NCBI RefSeq assembly: GCF_905171775.1
Contig: NC_053489.1
Coordinates: 250,605,008 to 250,669,007, forward strand
Source of the DNA: Rana temporaria
Lineage: Eukaryota > Chordata > Amphibia > Anura > Ranidae
Length of the DNA: 64,000 nucleotides
Direction of reading: 5' to 3'
The position numbers and the translations under genes were made by a program. The notes under the pieces were generated by a model. That model was not told the DNA's origin. It did no database searches and worked only from the letters and a program-made list of their open reading frames with translations. Shown one piece after another: positions 21,538 to 31,781 of the stretch (position 1 is the first letter of the stretch; the number at the start of each line of letters is the position of its first letter).

Positions 21538-22832
21538 TCAGTTGGGGGGGGGGGCATCAGGTGGAAGAGCATTCCCAGGTGGAGGAGCATCCCCAGGTCC
21601 CTCCCTGGCTGCCTGTCTGCCCTCCAAAGCCACCGCTATGCGGGTGAGCAGGGCCTCCTGGGAAGCTGTCTGGGCCTGAACAGCCATTCGCAGGCACCTG
21701 ACCTCCCCCACAAGTTCTGCTGTTGTATTCTGCAGCTCACCCAGGCTGGTGATTGTGGCTGCGCTGTTTCCAGCCACATCTTGTAGAGCATCTGGTACTG
21801 CTCCCGAGGAGGACAGGCTGTTGGACAGGCGCCTCAACTTCACCACGATTTCCCCCATATGGCGGCTTTGCTGGTCCTGCTGCCTGGCCAGATTTTCGTG
21901 CAGCATTCCTGCCACACCCCTTGTTTGGTGGGTTGCCTTCCTGGGGACAGGAGTGGCTGGGGCCCTTGCATAGGGGGAGGACCTTGAGGGGCTGGAGATG
22001 AGGGGGATGGGACGGGAGGGACTGGAGAGGGTGTTGGAGGACCCTGAGGGGCTGGAGATGCGGTGGCTTTGTGATGGTCCTGCCACCACATGCGACTCAT
22101 CCAAAAATAGGAAGACCTCCTGATCGGTGTGGACCACCTCTTCATCGACCACCTCCTCATGGCCGACCTCCTCAACCACCTCCTGCGCGGAGGACTGCCC
22201 ACTCCCCTCCACCAAGGCCTGTTGGCTTCCCAGGTGGTCAGCCACAGAAGCAGGCTGCTCAGGGGATGATGGTGTGTGCCGGCCACTGGCAGCATTGGAT
22301 GGCCCAGCTCCCTCCTGCACATCTGTGGATGACACAAAACATTCACATGTTGGTGGACCCACACACTTGTCACATGTCCCCCCCCCAAACATGCTACACA
22401 CCAGATAGAAGATAAAACACACTTACCTGTCCTCATGGGTGGCTCACTTGAGTCATGGCCCTCCAGGCCCTCCACCTGCTCCCTCCGAAGGCAGCGGGCA
22501 ATGACTTCCTCCTCTTCTGAGAGCCTGATAGTACAGGGTGGCCCCCCTCCAGTGCCCCTGGCATGCTTAGCAATGGTGGCCATCTTATTCCTGACCACAC
22601 CACGCAGGTCATTCATCTTTTTCTGAATGTCCTGGGGGGTCCTGACCTCATGGCCTAAGGCATTGACCTGGGCAGAAACTCTCTTAAGGATCTCCTCCTT
22701 TTTGGTTTTGCTGGTGCTGCCACTGTCTGCACCATGGAGACGAGAATCATATCTCTCCATAGCAGAGACTATGATGGCCCTCTCATCTTGTGTGAAATTT
22801 TTCTTCCTTCTTTCCTTCCTGGGTCCAGGCAT
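21538..22832 (-). CDS. Harbinger-associated Myb/SANT-like protein, two exons, intact
   Basis: DNA-binding partner of the Harbinger transposase. Such proteins are known to bind subterminal sites and help nuclear import of the transposase. Exon 1 is 22427-22832, starting MPGPRKERRKKNFTQDER, with a trihelix/Myb-SANT-like region over about residues 12-85 (IIVSAMERYDSR, DIQKKMNDLRGVVRNKM). Exon 2 is 21538-22322. The donor GTAAGT (complement of 22421-22426) and the acceptor CAG (complement of 22323-22325) join in frame at ACA G/AT. The C-terminal part is acidic then Ser/Pro-rich, with a final coiled-coil-like region (LQNTTAELVGEVRCLRMAVQ) and a proline tail. No stop or shift was seen. This start is preferred over the upstream in-frame ATG at 22886 because MPGPRK begins the conserved basic region. 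Confidence 0.85.
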
Positions 22833-23638
22833 TGCAAAGTGAACGCTCCAAGATCTCACACCACCAACAGAAAAAAATGGAGTCACTTTGCACTCGTTGG
22901 GCGCATGTGGTGACGCTTTTATGCACTGGGCCGGCCCAACTCAGCAGGGATTTACGCCTAATGTTGGTTTGCGCATGCACAGAGGGCGGGGCACGTCCGG
23001 CGCATGCTCAGTTCGGTCTGGACATCATTTGCATGGGGTCACGGTTCATTAGAATGCTTCACGCCCACATCCCTCCTACCGTCACTTGCGCCTGCTTACG
23101 CCTACACATTTAAGTTACGTGAGCGCATCGTAGGACGCTTGTGGTCCGGGAATCTGGCCCAGCTCTCTCCAAGTTAAGCCGTCGTAGCGCATCTGAGATG
23201 CGCTACGCCTGACTAAATATGCGCCGATCTACGAGAATATGGCCCCCTATTACTAAAATTATTGGGGAGCTTGCCTTTACACACACATGAACTTATGAAC
23301 TTGGCATCCCAGTCTTAGTCCGTAGGGTCCAATATTGAGTTAGCCCACCCTTTGCAGCTAGAACAGCTTTAACTCTTCTGGGAAGGCTGTCCACAAGGTT
23401 TAGAAGTGTGTCTATAGGAGTGTTTGACCATTCTTCCAGAAGCGCATTTGTGAGGTCAGGCACTGATATTGGACAAGAAGGCCTGGCTCGCAGTCATCGC
23501 TCCAATTGGTTCCAAAGGTGTTCTATCGGGTTGAGGGCAGGCCAGTCAAGTTCCTTCACCTCAAACTCGCCATCCATGTCTTTATGGACCTGGTTTATGC
23601 AGTGGTGCACAGTCATGTTGGAACAGGAATATGCCATC

Positions 23639-25778
23639 TAGGGATGAGCTTTGGGGTGTTCGCGGCAAATTCGAAAAGCCGTGGAACACCCTGTTAAAGT
23701 CTATAGGAGAAATCTAAAGTACTAATTTTAAAGGCTAATATGCAAGTTATTGTCCTAAAAAAGTGTTTGGGGACCTGGGTCCTGTCCCAGGGGACATGTA
23801 TCAATGCAAAAAAAAGATTAAAAAACTTCTGTTTTTTCGGGAGCCCGCAGAAAAGAGGGGGGACAGAGTGCACCCCCCCTCTCCTGAACCGTACCAGGCC
23901 ACATGCCCTCAACATGGGGAGGATGTCCCCATGTTGATGGGGACAAGGGCCTCATCCCCACAACCCTTGCCCGGTGGTTGTGGGGGTCTGCGGGCGGGGG
24001 GCTTATCAGAATCTGGAAGACCCCTTTAACAAAGGGGACCCCCGGATCCTGGCCCCCCCATGTGAATTGGTAATGGGGTACATTGTACCCCTACCATTTC
24101 ACGAAGGAAGTGTAAATAGTTGGAAAAAACACACACACCGTAGAAAAAAGTCCTTTATTAATAAAAAAAAAGAAAATAAAATCCAGCAGTGGGAATCCAC
24201 TCGGTCACGGCTTCCTGCTCCAACGTTGCCTGTATCCAGTGATGGGTGATCTCCTCTCCAGTCCAGCCATCCAGCGATGAGAAGATCTTCCGGCATCCAG
24301 AGCTCCAGAGCACAGCATCGGAGGCCGCCTCTCTCCGCCGGACACAGCCCAGCGGAATGACGCGGCTGGAGCTTTGACATTCCTTATATAGGGGAGGTGG
24401 GGCCACCTGTCACGGGGCCCCGCCCCCTCTGACGCAAGGGGGAAGACTGGACTTCCCCAGTGACGTAGCAGAGGGTGTGTCAGAGGGTGCGGGGTCACGT
24501 GACAGGTGGCCCCGCCTCACCTATACAAGAAATGTCACAGCTTCAGCAGCGTCATTCGCCGGGCTGTGTGCAGCGGAGAGAGGAGGCCGGCGATGCTGCG
24601 CTGTGGATCCCGGAAGATCTTCTCATCGCTGGACCGGAGAGGAGATCACCCATCGCTGGACACAGACAACGTTGGAGCAGGAAGCCGGGACCGAGTGGAT
24701 TACCACCGCTGGATTTTTTTATTTATTTTTCATTAATAAAAAACTTTTTTCTATGGTGTGTGTGTTTTTTTAACTATTTACACTTCCTTCGTGAAATGGT
24801 AGGGGTACAATGTACCCCATTACCAATTCACATAGGGGGGGCCAGGATCTGGGGGGTCCCCTTTGTTAAAGGGGTCTTCCAGATTCTGATAAGCCCCCCG
24901 CCCGCAGACCCCCACAACCACCGGGCAGGGGTTGTGGGGATGAGGCCCTTGTCCCCATCAACATGGGGACATCCTCCCCATGTTGAGGGCATGTGGCCTG
25001 GTACGGTTCAGGAGAGGGGGGGCCCGCACTCTGTCCCCCCTCTTTTCACAGGTGGCCAGGTTAACGTGCTCGGATAAGGGGTCTGGTGTGGATTTTTGGG
25101 GGAACTCCACGCCATTTTTTTTTACATTTGGGGTGGAGTTCCCCTTAAAATCCACACCAGACCTGAAGGGTCTGGAATGGATATTTGGGGGGAACCCCAC
25201 GTAATTTTTTTTTAAATTGACGGCGGGGTTCCCCTTAATATCCATTCCAGACCTGAAGGGCCTGGTAATTGAATTTGGGGGGACCCCCACGCATTTTTTT
25301 TTTTTTTTTATAAATGAATTCGCTCTGAATTGCCAGAGCCGACAATTCATTATAGCCGCAAGTCAGTTTTAAATGTCTTTTTTTCCTTTCAGAAATGACA
25401 CTTTGTGCAGAGACAGTTCTAAGTACGGGAAACATGCGCTATTTCACATGCTAACTTTACACCTCCCCTAGGTATGAAATTTAAAGGAATATTTCACTTT
25501 TATTGTTTCACGTTTAGCATTATTAAATCCACTGCTCCCGAAAAAACAGCCGTTTTTAAAACTTTTTTTTGCATTGATACATGTCCCCTGAGACAGGACC
25601 CAGGTCCCCAAATACTTTTTAGGACAATAACTTGCATATTAGCCTTTAAAATTAGCACTTTAGATTTCAAACGTTTGAGTCCCATAGACTTTAATAGGGT
25701 TCTAAAGTTCACATGAACATTTGGTGTGTTCACAAGTTCTGGTGCGAACCGAAGAGGGAGTGTTCGGCTCATCCCTAT
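23639..25778. mobile_element. 2.1 kb foldback (giant inverted repeat) inserted in the Tc1-like element
   Basis: Begins TAGGGATGAGC and ends GCTCATCCCTAT, flanked by TGCCATC on both sides (23632-23638 and 25779-25785). The outer arms (about 23690-23840 and 25540-25720) and a second pair (about 23860-24480 and 24480-25050) are inverse copies, so most of the element can fold into one hairpin. Arm sequences include gtgaaatggtaggggtacaa and its complement. No transposase frame. Confidence 0.85.
25081..25300. repeat. Tandem/inverted about 85-base repeats in the foldback
   Basis: Three related blocks of the type gaaggg(t/c)ctgg-aatggat-tttggggggaa-ccccac-(t)n, each with internal inverted symmetry (ttccccttaa/ttggggggaa). 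Confidence 0.7.
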
Positions 25779-25980
25779 TGCCATCCCCAAACTGTTCCCG
25801 CAACGTTGGGAGCATGAAATTTTCCAAAATGTCTTGGTATGCTGTTGCCTTAAGAGTTCCCTTCACTGGAACTAAGGGGCCAAGCCCAACCCCTGAAAAA
25901 CAACCCCACACCATAACCCCCCTCCACCAAAGTTCATGTGTGTGTAAAGGCAGCCATCTCAATACTTTTGGTAATATAGT

Positions 25981-26539
25981 GTATACATATATTATATCTA
26001 GCTGTGTCTATTTGACCCATATGTCACTATTTGTCCACACTCTCAAGAGTAGCTATTTTAGCAAATATGAGTTGGGAATCTTCAAGATAAGTAGGGACCA
26101 GCCAGAAAGGGATCACGGTCAGGTATACAGTTGGCCAGCTTGAACATGTATTGCAATATATGCAAACCAAGAATCCCCATTTATAAAGCAAGCGTTTTCT
26201 ATAGGTTAGGGTTAATAGGAGGCAAAAACCTCTTTAGTATCTCATGTGTTGTATATATGAAGCTATTTAGTACTCATATCTCACTTCTACTGCATAAAGA
26301 AGTAACCAAAAAAGGGGCAGTGATGCCTGTAGCGGCTATATTACTGGCTATAATTTGTGCTTACTGTGCTGTAACCCCTTTTTTAATTACATACAGTATA
26401 TATGTGTATACAATAAATATACACTTATAAGTTCACTAGGTGGTGCAATAGTTTAGCTTCTAACAGCAAAGCAATTGTTTAGATGCAATAGGTTACTCAG
26501 TAAAAAGGGTTTTTTTCCCCCAATTTTTTTTCTCTTTTT
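25981..26539. other. AT-rich upstream region of V2
   Basis: Includes the block cactaggtggtgcaatagtttag (from about 26433) that is shared with the upstream regions of V3 and V4 (about 33430 and 37263). No coding sequence. Confidence 0.6.
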
Positions 26540-26554
26540 GTGGGTGTGGTTACA
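26540..26554 (+). promoter_or_regulatory. Candidate V2 promoter motif
   Basis: GTGGGTGTGGTTACA, 109 bases before the leader ATG. It is identical at 33518-33532 (V3) and differs by one base at 37363-37377 (V4). It contains TGTGGTT, a RUNX-like core. Confidence 0.4.
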
Positions 26555-26648
26555 AAATGAAGAGGAAATGACTAAACGTTGTCACACATATATCTGTAAC
26601 ATACACTTGTAGATACATATATGCTATATGCATTGTACAATACAGAAG

Positions 26649-27402
26649 ATGCTTTATATCTGCTCCATACTTATCTTGTATCTGTGTGAGTAGAAAATCC
26701 ATCAATGAGAATTCATTCCAACAGATATATAAATTGTTTAACACTTTCTATATTATAATTCATATACATTTTTTTTTTTAATCCTTTGTATTTTTTTATT
26801 GTTTTCAGGCTCTTTCTGCACCTCTAACATAACACAAAAGCCCTTATTACAGACTTCAGAAAGAAATGACTTGACTATCACCTGTGAACAGGGCTGGACT
26901 GGGACAAAAATTTGGCCCTGGACTTCATCCAGACTGGCCCACTTTGACAGGTCTCTCCCACGGTGGCCGGACAACTCCCGCACCCCCCCCCCGGCCACCC
27001 AAGCCCTCTCTCCACCTTCACTAGCCACTAGCCTCTTGTCCTCCCTCTGCTTCTTTGCTCCCCCCAGGTGAGCGCTGTGGGCAGGGAGAGGAGGTGAGCG
27101 GCGGTCCACTGTCACTGAAGCCGGCCCACTGAGCCATCGGCCCACCGGGAAACTCCCTGTAGTCCCAATGGCCAGTCCATCCCTGCCTGTGAACATGATG
27201 CGCTCATGGGAAATTAATATATCCATTGGTATAGGTTATACGCTGGTCATCAGCCAATTTTTCTAATTAGGGACTTTAAGGATCACAAGATAACAGACAA
27301 GAGGTTTAAACTGACCTTTGGTGATGGCAAGAGGTCCAACATACTCCTCATAAGAGATATCAGATTTGAAGACAGTGCTGTGTATCTGTGTGCTAAGAGT
27401 GA
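26649..27402 (+). pseudogene. T-cell receptor V segment V2, disrupted by a hAT insertion and a stop
   Basis: The leader exon is 26649-26685 (MLYICSILILYL plus one base) with GTGAGT donor. The V exon starts at 26819 after TTTTCAG. The exon reads to first Cys in LTITCE, where a 297-base hAT-type element (26889-27185) is inserted with an 8-base target duplication. Beyond it the V exon resumes with HWYRL..., TDKRFKLTFGDGK, EDSAVYLCAKSD, ending at 27402. A TAA stands just before the YIHWYR segment (about 27213), independent of the insert, in place of the glycine-threonine-alanine region of V3 and V4. Arg-Phe replaces Arg-Pro in the RDIR(P)EDS block. It cannot encode a V domain. Same subgroup as V1, V3 and V4. 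Confidence 0.9.
26889..27185. mobile_element. hAT-type nonautonomous element in the V2 exon
   Basis: Ends CAGGGCTGGACTGG and CCAGTCCATCCCTG are 14-base inverted repeats with one mismatch. The flanking 8-mer CCTGTGAA is duplicated at 26881-26888 and 27186-27193. CAG/CTG ends plus an 8-base duplication identify a hAT element. Noncoding, 297 bases. Confidence 0.92.
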
Positions 27403-27441
27403 CACAGAGCTACAAGTGTATTACCTGCCTGTACAATATAT
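27403..27441 (+). promoter_or_regulatory. 23-RSS of V2
   Basis: Heptamer CACAGAG (27403-27409), 23-base spacer, nonamer ACAATATAT (27433-27441). Same variant heptamer as V1, V3, V4 and V5. Confidence 0.7.
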
Positions 27442-27880
27442 CAGAATGCAACTCAATGGGAGTTATGGTGGATAAATATAAGCTAAGATATATTTTAGTT
27501 AGACATTTAAAAGCAAAATCGAAGGATGAGGTAAGTAAAGGAGGACCGCACTAAGGTAAAGGAAGCTATTTAGGGAAAAAAATGTTTTACCTTTACAACC
27601 CCTTTAAGATCATTTTTTGGCCCACATGTGGAAGGGGCTAAGCTTGTGGCAGATATTTAAAAGGGAACAGGTAACACAACTTCTCCTTAAACAGTTTATT
27701 TTATGTAATAAAGTAATCAGCAAAAAGTGTTGTTCTTCCTCAAAAGTTCAAATCTGTACAAGAAGGCACTATCAATACCAGCGCTACCATATTACCATAC
27801 GTCGCTATATTATTCATGAATAAATTGCTCATAAATTGTGTATAAACCAATTGTCCAAATGATAAGACATGCATTGTGCC

Positions 27881-28534
27881 TGTTAGGTACCTGGTTATCA
27901 GAGTTTGGATGCAGGAGGGCCTCTCCTACGGCTCTGGTTCGCGAGCCGCTGAAGTGGAAACAGCGGGCTCGGAGCACAGCGGGGTAGGAGTGCCGGGGTA
28001 GCGGAGAGTAGATGCAGGCGGAGGGGTCTCTCTGGTGTAACGGTGCTGAAGACACTGGAACAGAGGATGGGGTCAGCGACCCTAACTGGATCTGCAGCTA
28101 CAGCGCCACAAGCTGATGAAGTAAGCAGGTTAGTATATACTGAAGGTAGCAGAGTCAGGCAGGCCGGGTCAGAACGTATGATCAGGTAAACAAATGCGGA
28201 AGGCTGAAACATAGTCTTAGGTGCAGGCAGGTAGGTCTGACAGCGGTGGATCAATCAGGAGAGTAGTCAAGCAAAGTCAGGTCAAGGGTTGGAGAGGTAT
28301 GGATGGTCAGCAAGCCGGGTCAAAGGTTCAAATCAGAAGTTCAGGCAGATTATAAGATCTCAGGTAAAGTCACTCACAAACTGCAGATCAGGCAGCAATG
28401 TGTTGAGCACAGCAATGGGCTTTTAAAGTGGGTTTGGCGCCAAACATGCACGCGCGACGGCGCGTCAATACAGAGGGACACTGCTGTTTCCTCAGAATAG
28501 TGGATGGACGAGATTGGAGGGTAAGTCCCTGACA
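27881..28534. mobile_element. Solo LTR, 654 bases, with 5-base target duplication
   Basis: Starts TGTTAGG and ends CCTGACA (short inverted repeats with one mismatch), flanked by GTGCC at 27876-27880 and 28535-28539. The TG...CA ends and 5-base duplication are those of an LTR. No internal coding region remains. Family and strand were not determined. Confidence 0.75.
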
Positions 28535-28539
28535 GTGCC

Positions 28540-29799
28540 TGTTCAAAGTGCGTTTTTCCTCTGTGTCTTTAAAATAGTACATACTCACCAGATGTTGTTG
28601 ACTTCTAAAAAAAAATAATCAAATGGCCCCTTTTTGTGTGTCATGCGGTCCCTTTAAACATGAGCCACTGGATCACTCTTCTTTACAGTCTCCCTTTAGG
28701 GTTTTTCAGTGTTGCCCCGTGTTACAACCCTCAAGGGGTAATGAGAAAGGGAACCGCCTAAAGTGTAGCGATGTTGTTATAAATTCAATAAGTCAACAGC
28801 ATTGCACTTACATGTACAGTAAATTGCTTCAAACATGCTTGGGACAAACATAGATCTATAGTCAAATAATGAAGTTAACGAAAAAACAAAACAAAAAAAC
28901 ACACACAAAAAAAAGGTTTAATGGACTCATCTGTCTTTTTCTGCCTTCATTTTTCTATGTTACATTACCAATACAAAGTGCTCATGTGTATAAATCAAAA
29001 AAACATGCGGTCTGCCCATACCAGTGCGTTGCTTTGCTCCATGACTTTAAGACATAAAAACACACACTGCACTCACCAGATGCTGTCAACCTCTAAAAAT
29101 AAGTCAGATATCGCGTTTCCTTCGGTGTCTGATGTGTATAGTAAATGGGGGTCATTGGTCCCTTTAAATGTCAGTCTCTGGGTCCCTCTCCTTTAACGTC
29201 TTGCGTTGCATCCGTCCCTTCAAGGGTACCTAATCCTTGCCCGTGTTGAAATAATCAAGAGGTAGTTGTTGTTACACTTACACTTAAAATGAGATCCAAA
29301 AGTCACTAGAAACTGAAGGTAAAGAATGCTGATTTGTGTTCTGCCTGCATTACAAATAGTGAAAGTGACATAATCAAAAGGCCCTACCCAATGCATTTCA
29401 TCATCAACGCGTGATGTCATTAGGAGCAGGGTCGCTGGCTTCACCTCTGCCTTTATATACAAGAAATTCCAGCCTACTACACCTAGATGAATCCAATCTA
29501 TATATGAGCCGTCCTACATTATAATGTCAATCTAAAGATTGATTGACTGATTTTTTCAAAGACATAATAAGTGCAATACATTTTAGAAAGGTCTCAAATA
29601 TAGTAGCAATCTAAAGATTAATATTATAATGTAGTATGACAGCCCCTTTGTATTTGATCTAAGATATTTCTTTGTTTACACATTAATATTTTTACTATTT
29701 ACAAAAAGTGTTCCAAAACTAGTGCAAGGTACATTTTGCACATAAGACATACTATATTTTTATATCAAAGATTTTTCCAAACTTTCTGGAAAGTCTGGT
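28540..29799. other. Interspersed block also present at 35690-36200
   Basis: From cagatgttgttgacttc through ccctttaaacatgagccactgg and the (cacttac)-rich section, this noncoding block matches 35700-36200 with many small differences. It is either a repeat or part of the segmental duplication that made V3 and V4. No gene. Confidence 0.6.
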
Positions 29800-30012
29800 G
29801 AGGCTGCACTGATGTGCATTTAAGAGTCTGCACTGAGGTGCACTGATGGGGCTGCACTTCTGAGGCGGCACTGATGGGCACTGATAAGCTGCACTGATGG
29901 TCACTAATAAAGAGGCACTAACGAGGCAGCACTAATGGGCACTAATAGGCTGCACTGATGGGCACTGATAAGCTGCACTGATGGGCACTGATTGGCACTG
30001 ATGGAGCTGCAC
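29800..30012. repeat. Minisatellite of gcactgatgggcactgata type
   Basis: Imperfect tandem units of about 10-20 bases built from gctgcactgatgg and gcactgata, about 210 bases in all. Confidence 0.85.
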
Positions 30013-30459
30013 TAATAATTAAGGCACAGATGATCACTGCCCTGATTATCAGTGTAAATGGCCCTGTCAGCCTTGCCGCTAATCAGCTCTCCTTTCCTCA
30101 TGCAGTGACAGCATGTAAGGAAAGATATGCCAATAACCGGCAAGTTTGTTTACATGTGATCAGCTGTGATTGGATCTATCTAAATATAAATCTAAGGCCG
30201 CGTACACATGGTCGGAATTTCTGACAAGAAAAGTTCAATGTGAGCTTTTGGTCAGAAATTCCAACCGTGTGTAGGCTCCATCTCCATACACTGGGACGCA
30301 AAGCCATTAACGCTAAAGCGTCGCTCGTTTTAGCAGCGCTTTTTGGCCGCTTGCGGGGCACTTTAAAACAAAAATGGTAAAAAAATCCTTTTTTTGCAGC
30401 ACTTTCAAAGCGCTTGTCAGGCACTTTGGAAGCGCTGCCCATTCATTGCAATAAACAGA
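30013..30459. other. Noncoding, with a short MITE hairpin
   Basis: 30195-30280 contains an imperfect hairpin (gtacacatggtcggaatttc ... gaaattccaaccgtgtgtag) related to the palindromic MITEs. From 30290 on is a different repeat that continues at 31165 after the Harbinger MITE. Confidence 0.55.
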
Positions 30460-31161
30460 GGGCCGGATTCAGGTAGGGGCGCGCATTGTTACGGCAGCAC
30501 AGCATATCGTATTTATGCTACGCCGCCGTAAGTCAGAGAGGCAAGTGCTGTATTCACAAAGCACTTGCCTCCTAAGTTACGGCGGCGTAGCGTAAATGGG
30601 GCCGGCGTAAGCGCACGTAATTCAAATGAGGATGAGGGGGCGTGTTTTATGTTAATTATTGGTGACCCGACGTGATTGACGTTTTTCCCGGTGTGCATTG
30701 CTCCAAAGTACGCCGCAAGGACGTCATTGGTTTCGACGTGAACGTAAATTACGTCCAGCCCCATTCATGGACGAGTTACGCAAACGATGTAAAATTTTCA
30801 AATTTCGACGCGGGAACGACGGCCATACTTAACATTGGCTACGCCACCTAGGGGGCAGGTTTATCGTTACGCGGCGTATCTCTTACGGAAACGGTGTATA
30901 TTTACTGCGACGGGCAAGCGTACGTTTGTGAATCGGCATATCTAGTAATTTACATATTCTACGCTGAAATCAACGGAATCGCCACCTAGCGGCCAGCGGG
31001 AAAATTGCACCCTAAGATACGATGGCGCAGGCCGTCATATCTTAGCTAGGTTTAAGTGTATCTCAGTTTGAGAATACACTTAAACTTACGACGGGCTTAG
31101 ATTCCGAGTTACGTTGGCGTATCTACTAATACGCCGGCGTAACTCTTTGTGAATCTGGCCC
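30460..31161. mobile_element. Harbinger-type MITE, copy A
   Basis: Starts GGGCCGGATTCAGG and ends GTGAATCTGGCCC, flanked by AGA on both sides. Interior rich in tacgccg/cggcgta. About 700 bases, noncoding. Confidence 0.82.
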
Positions 31162-31781
31162 AGAGTGTTTTGGAAGGGCTAAATACTGCACTCCAAACCC
31201 ACCCCAAGATGCTGCCTGCAGGACTTTTCGTAACGTCCCGCAAGCGCACCACTCCAGTGTGAAAAGACACATTGCAATGAATGGGAGACGGTTTTCAGGC
31301 GCTTTTCAGAGGCTCTTTCTATCGCTAAAATGCCTGAAAACTGCCTCAGTGTGAAAGTAGCCTAAATAGGGCTTCCAAAACTCCCTGCCCATTGCAGTAA
31401 ATGGGCAGTGCTTTGAAAGCACTGCAAAACTGGACTTTTTAAAAAAAATTGGGGTAAAAAGCGCCACGCTAGCGTCCGAAAAGCAATGCAAAAGCGCTGC
31501 TAAAACAAACTAGGCTGTAGTGTTAACGGCCGGGCGTCACAGTGTGAAAGTAGTCTTAGAGTAGCATGTAATATCTACATGTTTAGCTTGAAAAAGAACA
31601 TGGTTGCCTGTAACATTGCTGGATTGTGATTTGAATCTTTTTTGAGCAATAAATGCTCTCTGTGCTGCTATCGCTCACTATTGTTTTTTAATTTTTGGCA
31701 ATCATCGGGCATTTACTGGGTTGTGTGCATAAGAAAAGGATCATCTTGTGTTGGCACTGTCCACTCACATAAATATACATA
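31162..31781. other. Repeat remainder and upstream flank of the V3 unit
   Basis: 31165-31555 continues the repeat begun at 30290. From about 31585 (tttagcttgaaaaagaacatgg) the sequence matches 36817 onward upstream of V4, marking the 5' part of the V3/V4 segmental duplication. Confidence 0.6.

Larger units (their letters stand above)
19449..23245. mobile_element. PIF/Harbinger transposon with both genes, left end eroded
   Basis: Contains a transposase gene on + and a convergent Myb-like gene on -, the standard two-gene layout of Harbinger. Its right subterminal sequence (gatgcgctacgcctgac, gcgccgatctacgagaat ending ggcccc) resembles the gggccagattc MITEs across the window, for which it is a plausible autonomous relative. 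The left end lacks the expected terminal gggcca and abuts (TA)n. Confidence 0.85.
23250..25980 (-). mobile_element. Tc1-like element, internally deleted, with a nested foldback
   Basis: Outer parts 23250-23631 and 25779-25980 carry inverted-repeat ends (left gcctttacacacacatgaac, right gttcatgtgtgtgtaaaggc). Minus-strand coding remnants correspond to the end of a Tc1-like transposase (QAGLIT-type region, NIPFDNLKT-like sequence degraded). The same family occurs at 62043-62670. It is interrupted at 23639-25778. Confidence 0.75.

Noticed and set aside
21840..22422. Long + strand and alternate minus-strand frames across the Myb-like gene
   Set aside because: Shadows of the Ser/Pro-rich exon 2.
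24205..25077. Open frames in the 2.1 kb foldback
   Set aside because: The same sequence reads in mirrored form in both arms, and no transposase or other domain is present.
28622..29460. A further V segment between V2 and V3
   Set aside because: No Cys...WYR...DSxxYxC pattern and no RSS heptamer with a 23-base spacer were found on either strand.
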